Source of the DNA: Physocladia obscura
Lineage: Eukaryota; Chytridiomycota; Chytridiomycetes; Chytridiales; Chytriomycetaceae
Assembly: GCA_027596945.1 (NCBI GenBank)
Contig: JADGJH010000089.1
Coordinates: 1,869 to 31,872 of the forward strand
DNA: 30,004 nucleotides
Direction of reading: 5' to 3'
Shown: piece after piece, positions 23,801 to 30,004 of the stretch
Layout of the letters: every line of letters starts with the position of its first letter
Position numbering within the stretch: position 1 is the first letter of the stretch
The notes under the pieces: generated by a model
The model's database searches: none
The model's input: only the letters and a program-made list of their open reading frames with translations
Told to the model about the DNA's origin: nothing
Program-made: the position numbers and the translations under genes

Positions 23801-26800
23801 ACCGGGTTTGGATCGTATATCGTCGAAAATGTGGTCGCCAATTTTTTGTCGTCAACAAACCTGGCAAAATTAGTTCATCATCAACAAAGATTTGGAATTT
23901 TGTGGCGACTAAGTGAAAATAACCAAAAAAAGGCTGGAATTACCTTTTCGAGACCGTTGTTCCTAGTTCTGGATTCTTTAAGGAGCTCTAATCCATCAAT
24001 TCGAAGAAACAGTGAAGCATGGCTGAAAACCTACGTCAAGTCGTATTCCAGGTTTTATTTTCCTTTTTTTTGCGTTTTATTTTTTGAAATAATAGTTCTA
24101 AAAAATAAATGTCGAAGGATTATTGAGCCAATTTTGGCAACTTTGCTGCATCGAGATATTCGAGTTTTCACCGAAACTACTCTTGTTGCAGAACGCGAAG
24201 AAATCATTTACTTTTACAAACGCGAGTTCAACATGGGCCAAGTTCTATACTCACTAGAGATGCTTAGTTTACTCATATCTGGATATATGCCATTATTACA
24301 AAATTTATGGACGGAAATGTTGTCAGATTCTAATTTTTTGGAAGCAGGAGACTGGCTTGAAGAAGGTGAAAACGATTCTTCAATGTAGTTGTAGAACAGC
24401 GTATAGTTAACTTTAAACTAGAGTTTCTTGTGTCAGCAAATTCTCTTACTTACTCTGAATTCTTGATATATATTTGCTTGCGGTATGTTAAAATCATGGA
24501 GAAAAAAATACGAGTTTTGATTTTGACGCATACTCATAATTTAAGGTTTGTCCGGACTGAAATACAAAAAAATCCCGAATCTAAGAACGAAAAACTCCAA
24601 GCCGTCAATGTATCCATTCAGTCGCAAGCTTGCGAATTTATCGCAAAGTACTTGGCCTTTGCTGAATTAGACAACAAGATTAGTTCAACAATCGCCAAAG
24701 TTTTTATTAAGAAAACAAGTTATTCGATATTTATGTCTGAACTTGATCTTCAGCCACGTCTCCTTCTTGTTTTAAGCTCCTTAAATCAAAATCAAGAGCG
24801 AGCATGGCGCACGCAAAGAAATCGATCAAACAGGCGAAGTTCTCTGACTGTCAGCGATGCATTAGACAGCTTAATTATTTCAGGACGAGAAGTATTTGGC
24901 CTCTCCTCTTCAGATTCGAAGTTTGATGAGCATTTCGAATCTTTTGGTCAGTACTGTTTTGGTGAAATTATTATTGTTTTAAATATGAAGCACAGAAACA
25001 ATTGAAGGATTTCTTTCGATGATTCTTGAAGCACTATCTCAGGCAACAAACCGACACGTTTTACAATCTTGGGTTGATTTTATTGTTTTGATGCTTCCGC
25101 GAATTCATATATCATTCAAAACATTTCTCAGGCCGATAATTTCCGAAATATGCGAAGAAATAACTCAGCAACACCAAGAAATTCACTTGTATGTTCAAAC
25201 ATGCAAGCAAAATTTTCAAAGTCAAAATGAATTGGGGGCGCCAGATAATACAGTTGTAATTTTTGTATCTGGGCTCGACAAGATTATTGAGTTTTGTTTG
25301 GAAAATGATACAAACTGGAATAGTGCTGTTTTGGAAAAGACGAAAAGTGGATCCAATTTGTGGGATTATAACATTACTGGGATTGTGACGAGTGTTTTTT
25401 CTGATTCTCCGTCGACAGACCAACCTCAAAACGAGCCTCAAAATTCGAAGTTGGTTTAAAATTTCAAACTGGCACCAATTTGCTAAATATTTTTTTCTAC
25501 TTTTAGAGATGCAATTCTCGAACTACTTCCAAGCATTTTAAATAACTTACGATTGTTATTTTCTCTCTTCAGGGCGGATCCGTTCATGGATAATTTTTCT
25601 TTGAATGATACCAAACCGAAGGTTGTCAATATTCAAGCGATATCTGGAGCTTCGTTAGAGTTCTTGTGTCTGACTGTTCAAAAGAATTTACGGCGCATAC
25701 TTGGACACATTTTCACCAAATATCCCGCGCATTTAATTGCCATGGCCGTTGAAATTTGGTTTGCATGCGAAGTTGGAGTGCCGGAAACTCAATGGGAAGA
25801 TGATCGCGAAAACATATTATCTATGCTTCATTTGGTTGAAGAATGTTCTCCTAAAATTGTGTTGTCGACGATTTTAGATGGGTTGAAAGTGAGATTTGCA
25901 TTTGCCACAAATAGCAACTCTTCAAAAGACCGATCAAATCCATTCTATTTGCACTCCAAAAATATGTATGTTCTTCTCTTTCCTTTTTATATTCTTTTTT
26001 TGAAGTGTAAACACAGATCAGATTCCCATCTACTCTTTTTTTTCGAAAAATACGTTCGATTTTGTGTTGGTCCTGAAGCTATGTATGAGGTTTGGCCAAG
26101 TCTTCATGGCTACGCAAAAGAGTGCTTTTCTCATGCGAATATACTGGGAGCAAATTATTTCTTACCTAATATGCTGCGGTAAGCGAACTATTATGAAAAA
26201 TTTTCTGGCTGACAAATCTGCAAACGGTTTATTGCGTAGTGTGGTTACAGCTGCGATAGAAAAACTGACCATGACGCGACATTTCGATGATAAACGCATG
26301 CGCTTTCACATGGATGAAATTTATCAAAAATTATTGGACCTCACAATTTCTGCATTGGCAAAATCTGCGGAAACTCAAGTGATGACGCCAACAGCAACGG
26401 CATTCAATAGTTTTGAAGCAAATAATATGCCAGGATTGAAACTTTTACCAAAGCCTTCGAATGCGTTAATATCTGGTGACATTCTTTTATACATCGCCTC
26501 CACAGTTGTGCCGCAATTGAGAAAGCTTTTACTGGATCAAGAAAAGATCATTGCAGTCTTGAACAATATAGTATATTATATTATTGGACCAAATCTAAAA
26601 ATCACCCCAAATTTGTTGGGAGGCAAATTCAGGCCTTCTCTAGAAACGTTGAATGCAATATCAAAACTTCCTTTTGCTGTTAAAACGTGGAAAAAGGAAA
26701 TTTGGGAGGCTTTTCTTGATAGTCGATTTTTTGATATGCATTTAGAGCCGTTTCGATTATGGAAAGGAATCATGAACAGTTTGGCGAATGCAGATAAGGA

Positions 26801-27813
26801 TCTTCGAATTTCAGAAATTGCAGGTTTTCTGTTTTCACATTTCTATCATTTGTTGCTCAGCCATTTATTGTTTTCAATCGTAACAGCAAAAATTTCTTCG
26901 GGTCCATCTTCAAGTATATTTATTTCAAGAGAACAAGAACAGCTACAGCGAATGTATTTCATAAGGCGCCTATCTTTCTTACTGTGGTGTGGCACTGTCG
27001 ATCAATATCTTGCACAACTTCCTTTGATCCAAGAAAAACTAGTGGAAATTCTAAAGACACCATCTGGCCCTATGCACATTGAAGCATATCTTTGCTTAAG
27101 GGTGTTAATGTGTCGAATGACGGCACATCATTTGTCAAATCTTTGGCCAATGGTTTTGACGGAGCTGGTGAGAAATAATATTCACATCATTGCTTCTAAA
27201 ATAATACCAGATTCAAATATTTGGAGTGTATTTGCGTAATCAGGGTACTAACGATGATTTGCAAGTCTTTCTTGCATGTTGCAAGCTACTAGAACTGCTG
27301 CTTCTTCTCGGAACAGAAGAATTCCAATGGTATTTATTTTTAACTGCTTATAAATTTATCCAATTCCAATTAGGCATCAGTGGATTTTTATTCGGGAAAC
27401 TTTTGATTTGAATGATGAATCTGACTTTGAAGAAAGCTCAACATCTCTTGCGGATAAATTGAGTGTAAATTGGGGAATTGCAACTGATAGAGTAAGTTTC
27501 AATTTTTTTTTCCCCTTTTTTTCTAATTTCCTGAACTTATTAACAGAAATCTATTCATGGAGATATTTCTTCAATGCGTACTTTTACAAACCAACCCTTG
27601 AGACGCCCTTTGCTGACAATGCGTACAGTTTTGGATAAGCGACAACTGGCGCCTTTTATTGCAACCTTGAGCCATCACACTTACTCTTCAATTTTTGCTG
27701 GTTCAAAACCTGATATTACTTTCATTGAAGAGGTGTTGGAAGCAGATTTAATGGCTGTTGATTCTGCGATTTCTTCCCCAATTGCAGGTCATTCTGCTGC
27801 TCTTGTGAAGTGA
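20871..27813 (+). CDS. DOP1: Dop1/DOPEY protein (endosome-to-Golgi recycling scaffold)
   Basis: Dop1 is a very large peripheral protein that works with Mon2 and the flippase Neo1 in Golgi-endosome traffic. Proposed 24 exons give 1890 residues: 20871-20997, 21044-21162, 21248-21394, 21464-21544, 21591-21870, 21917-22049, 22104-22207, 22258-22484, 22529-22639, 22688-22795, 22849-23472, 23517-23642, 23720-24051, 24118-24365, 24422-24482, 24546-24946, 24996-25449, 25507-25965, 26017-26178, 26240-26823, 26887-27167, 27211-27329, 27374-27491, 27547-27813. The N-terminal Dopey domain is unmistakable: NEWADVIGFLSKLLKTLQ, RLAQCLNPALPSGVHQKTLE, LPLWSYGLFPFFQNAAMSVK, LVQRGALELLVVNFP. The C-terminal conserved block has SSSIFISREQEQLQRM, VDQYLAQLPLIQEKLVEIL and FLACCKLLELLLLLGTEEFQ. 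Introns are 43-85 nt. The length fits between yeast (about 1.7 k) and human (about 2.4 k residues). The ATG is only 26 bp after the Rmd1-family stop. Confidence 0.95.
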
Positions 27814-27882
27814 AAGGCGCATGTCTGACAAATTTGACAAAAAAATTTTCAACGAAAAAAAAAAACAAACTTACAAGCTGAA

Positions 27883-30004
27883 ATGGAACGAAGTTCTATG
27901 GGGTTTCTGCTTAGTGGCGATAATACTAAACGAGACGGTAGCATCTCTCTTAGTATCAATGCGTCACCCGACCCAAGCAGTGTGTCAAGCGGGTGAGTCG
28001 TCAAATCTCTGAAAAAAGTTCAGTTTTGATTCAAGAGGCTGAGAGAAGTAACAGCTTTGCCAACGACACGCAGCTATTGCAACAATCGACCGTCTTTGGC
28101 ATCAGTACGAACGCTGCGGATCAAATCCAGCCGCAGTCTCAGCAGCAAACCCAGCAAACACAGCAAACACAGCAGAAGTCGCAAACAATCTGTGTAATCT
28201 GCGATGAGCCGCTGCCGTATCCGCTCGACTCTAGAACAGTCGAAATCAGTTCACTCAAGCCGCGTTTTTTGCGTGAGCTTAAAAAACTGTACCCGTTACG
28301 TCCTCTCCCCCCAAACTATCGAGTGTGCACTAAGGATTTGGCGCAACTAATGCAAAGCCGGATCGAAACTCTACTTGAACAGGACCAAAGAGAATTATCA
28401 CGGTTACAAAACGAAGCCATGAAGAACCTCGGGGAATATGAGCAGCGTGAGCAGAATTGGCAGAAGCAATTTGAACAGGGTTGGACTTTGTCAGAGAAAG
28501 CTGCTGATATTGTTGCACGATTTGGTGGTTCTTGGCGTTTTATCGGCGTTTTGATTGGATTTTTGGCATTTTGGGCTCTTACAAACATCCTACTCAGTCA
28601 ATCCTGGTCGACTGGCTCTGCTTGGGATCCTTATCCGTTCATTTTACTCAATTTGTTTCTTTCTATGATTGCCGCCCTGCAGGCTCCTGTTATTATGATG
28701 TCTCAAAATAGACAAGCGCAACTTGATCGTCTCCAAAGTGACTATGTCTCAACAATTATTTTACGGTCGGAGCATCAAGTGCGCCACGTGAATGCTAAAT
28801 TGGATCATTTGCTGAACGAACAATGGAGAAGGTTGTTAGAAATTCAACAAACGCAAACAGACCTTCTTCAGATGCTCCAATTCCGTCACTACTCTCATAT
28901 TCATCCCGAAGATGCTGCAAATGTTATGAAAACCCCGTCCAAACTTCAGCAATCTGAGCAGACAGAGATTGACGTTTCTTTGTTTACAAACCCGCTTGCG
29001 ACACCAAATCCATTTGGAATTGTTCGGAGCGAGAGTTTTTCTGTCATGGCAACAAGTAATCCAAGTCTTCCGCGACCGACCATCCCTGTTGGAGAAATTC
29101 ACTGGTGTGTTGAAACTCATCCTGATAATCATGTTAAAATGCTGCTCGCGGAATATTTTGGAATCCCACACAATTCTTCTCCATCATCAGAAGAGTTGTT
29201 ATTTGCCCATTGGCACACTGATGGGGACAATTTTATTGGTTTTGTAAGTGACGTTCAAGTTGAAGTGAAGCATTCGTCTCCTGTCGTGCGAAGAATTGTC
29301 TATGATATGACATTTAATGATCCATCTGCAACATTGGATGATATTCTTGCTGGTGAAGGAACAGTTGAACTTAGAAACGATTTTGATGTCAAGTGCATGG
29401 ATTTGGATGGTTGGCTAACATTATTATATTATTATTATTGATAACAATGCGTATAAAAGGGCGGTACTTGCGAGTAGAAATCCATCATAAAGACAAGTCC
29501 CCTGCCGCATTCCCCAACGGAGATCTTCCACCACGATATAAATCTACATTCGCGCATAAGCGAGAAGATAAAATCACCGATTTCTGGAAACAGCGTGTTT
29601 CACGACTCAATTTCACCTATTCTCCACCACATCAAGTCGCAGTTCTCTCACTATCTGATCGACAAATTTGTGAGCGTATGCGCGTTGACTTTTTCCCGGA
29701 AAACACCGTGAATCATGCGAAAGTATACATGCGGCGCTTGGATCTTTCAGTAATAGTATCTGCGGGTGACCAAGGTGTTGATGGTATGCTTTCTTATATG
29801 AAAGAAGTTGTTGGAAAGAGGCCGCTGAGCAAATCTTGGATTCCTGTTGCGTATGCATTATGGTTGGAAAAAAAAAAAAAAAAAAAAAATTCGCTGAAAA
29901 TTAATTACAAAAAAATATAGGCCCGAAAATTATGTTCATGGAAAAAATTTGTTTTCCGAAATTAATGGAAGCGACGGAAAAGATGGAACTGATAATGGCG
30001 AAAT
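27883..30004 (+). CDS. DUF1003 membrane protein with Cys-rich N-domain and long unassigned C-terminal region (3' partial)
   Basis: Exons: 27883-27992, about 28055-29409, 29460-29862, 29921 to the window edge. The first short exon (MERSSMGFLLSGDNTKRDGS) ends at a strong GTGAGT donor; the second acceptor could also be at 28045. After a Q/T-rich linker comes a Cys pair (ICVICDEPLP, Cys83 and Cys86) with RVCTKDLAQLMQSRIETLLE, then the DUF1003 core: ADIVARFGGSWRFIGVLIGF, one membrane helix (residues 198-217), DPYPFILLNLFLSMIAALQA, a second helix (230-252) and MMSQNRQAQLDRL, ending in a coiled coil. This whole order is that of bacterial DUF1003 proteins, whose function is unknown. Residues after about 320 (GEIHWCVETHPDNH, VYDMTFNDPSATLDDILAGE, RYLRVEIHHKDKSP) match nothing I know. 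Both later introns use GTTGG donors. Confidence 0.83.
28143..28183 (+). repeat. Q/T-rich codon repeat in the DUF1003 gene
   Basis: Tandem CAGCAAAC-like units code a QQT-type linker just before the Cys-pair domain. It is a low-complexity spacer not found in the bacterial-style core, and probably length-variable. Confidence 0.6.
29867..29889 (+). repeat. Poly-A tract inside the last visible DUF1003 intron
   Basis: More than 20 consecutive A directly after the GTTGG donor of intron 29863-29920. A similar A run precedes the acceptor of the first visible phosphofructokinase exon (about 81-101). Such homopolymers are prone to length error, but both sit in introns, so frames are not affected. Confidence 0.7.

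Noticed and set aside
26824..26886. In-frame hydrophobic insert in Dop1 exon 20 (FLFSHFYHLLLSHLLFSIV)
   Set aside because: 63 nt, GT...AG, T-rich; removing it restores the conserved SEIA-AKISSG...SREQE block, so it is treated as an intron rather than a membrane helix.
27821..28012. 63-residue hydrophobic open frame before the DUF1003 gene
   Set aside because: A different frame from the ATG at 27883 runs to a consensus GTGAGT donor and joins the DUF1003 exon in phase, so this frame is at most an upstream ORF.
1..30004. Prokaryotic systems, CRISPR arrays, transposons, tRNA or rRNA genes
   Set aside because: None could be supported by eye; all large signals are explained by spliced eukaryotic genes.

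Overview
The window is nuclear DNA of an intron-rich, gene-dense eukaryote, most likely a fungus. A chytrid-like, early-diverging lineage is my best guess from gene style, but nothing here proves it. The evidence is a fungal-type two-half phosphofructokinase, Inp5x, Erv41, Rmd1 and Dop1 homologues, about 80 introns mostly 43-110 nt long, TACTAAC-like branch sites and standard stop codons. I saw no tRNA, rRNA, transposon, CRISPR array or prokaryotic operon. Exon joints were placed by eye from splice signals, phase and family motifs. They close exactly in frame for every complete gene.

Layout. (1) 103-3183, + strand: 6-phosphofructokinase, with its 5' end outside the window. (2) 3184-3583: convergent 3' spacer. 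(3) A chain of four minus-strand genes read from 13885 down to 3584: synaptojanin-like inositol phosphatase, Erv41/ERGIC2 cargo receptor, GH92 alpha-mannosidase and a BSD-domain protein. Gaps between stop and next start are only 82, 83 and 41 bp. (4) At 13886-13898 a head-to-head pair starts with only 13 bp between the two ATGs. (5) A chain of five plus-strand genes: FAM192A/Fyv6-family protein, an unrecognised 997-residue helical protein, Rmd1-family (DUF155) membrane protein, Dop1, and a DUF1003 membrane protein that leaves the window at the 3' end. Their gaps are 79, 41, 26 and 69 bp.

How the genes relate. Several products act on the secretory or endosomal pathway: Erv41 in ER-Golgi cycling, the Sac/5-phosphatase in phosphoinositide turnover, Dop1 in endosome-Golgi recycling, and GH92 probably as a membrane-anchored or secreted glycosidase. 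This may be chance; nothing shows a functional cluster.

The most notable points are the bacterial-type DUF1003 module inside an intron-containing gene with a long unassigned C-terminal region, the 13-bp head-to-head start, the very tight same-strand chains, a GC-AG intron in the FAM192A homologue, a large share of GTT-type donor sites, and the unrecognised 997-residue gene.
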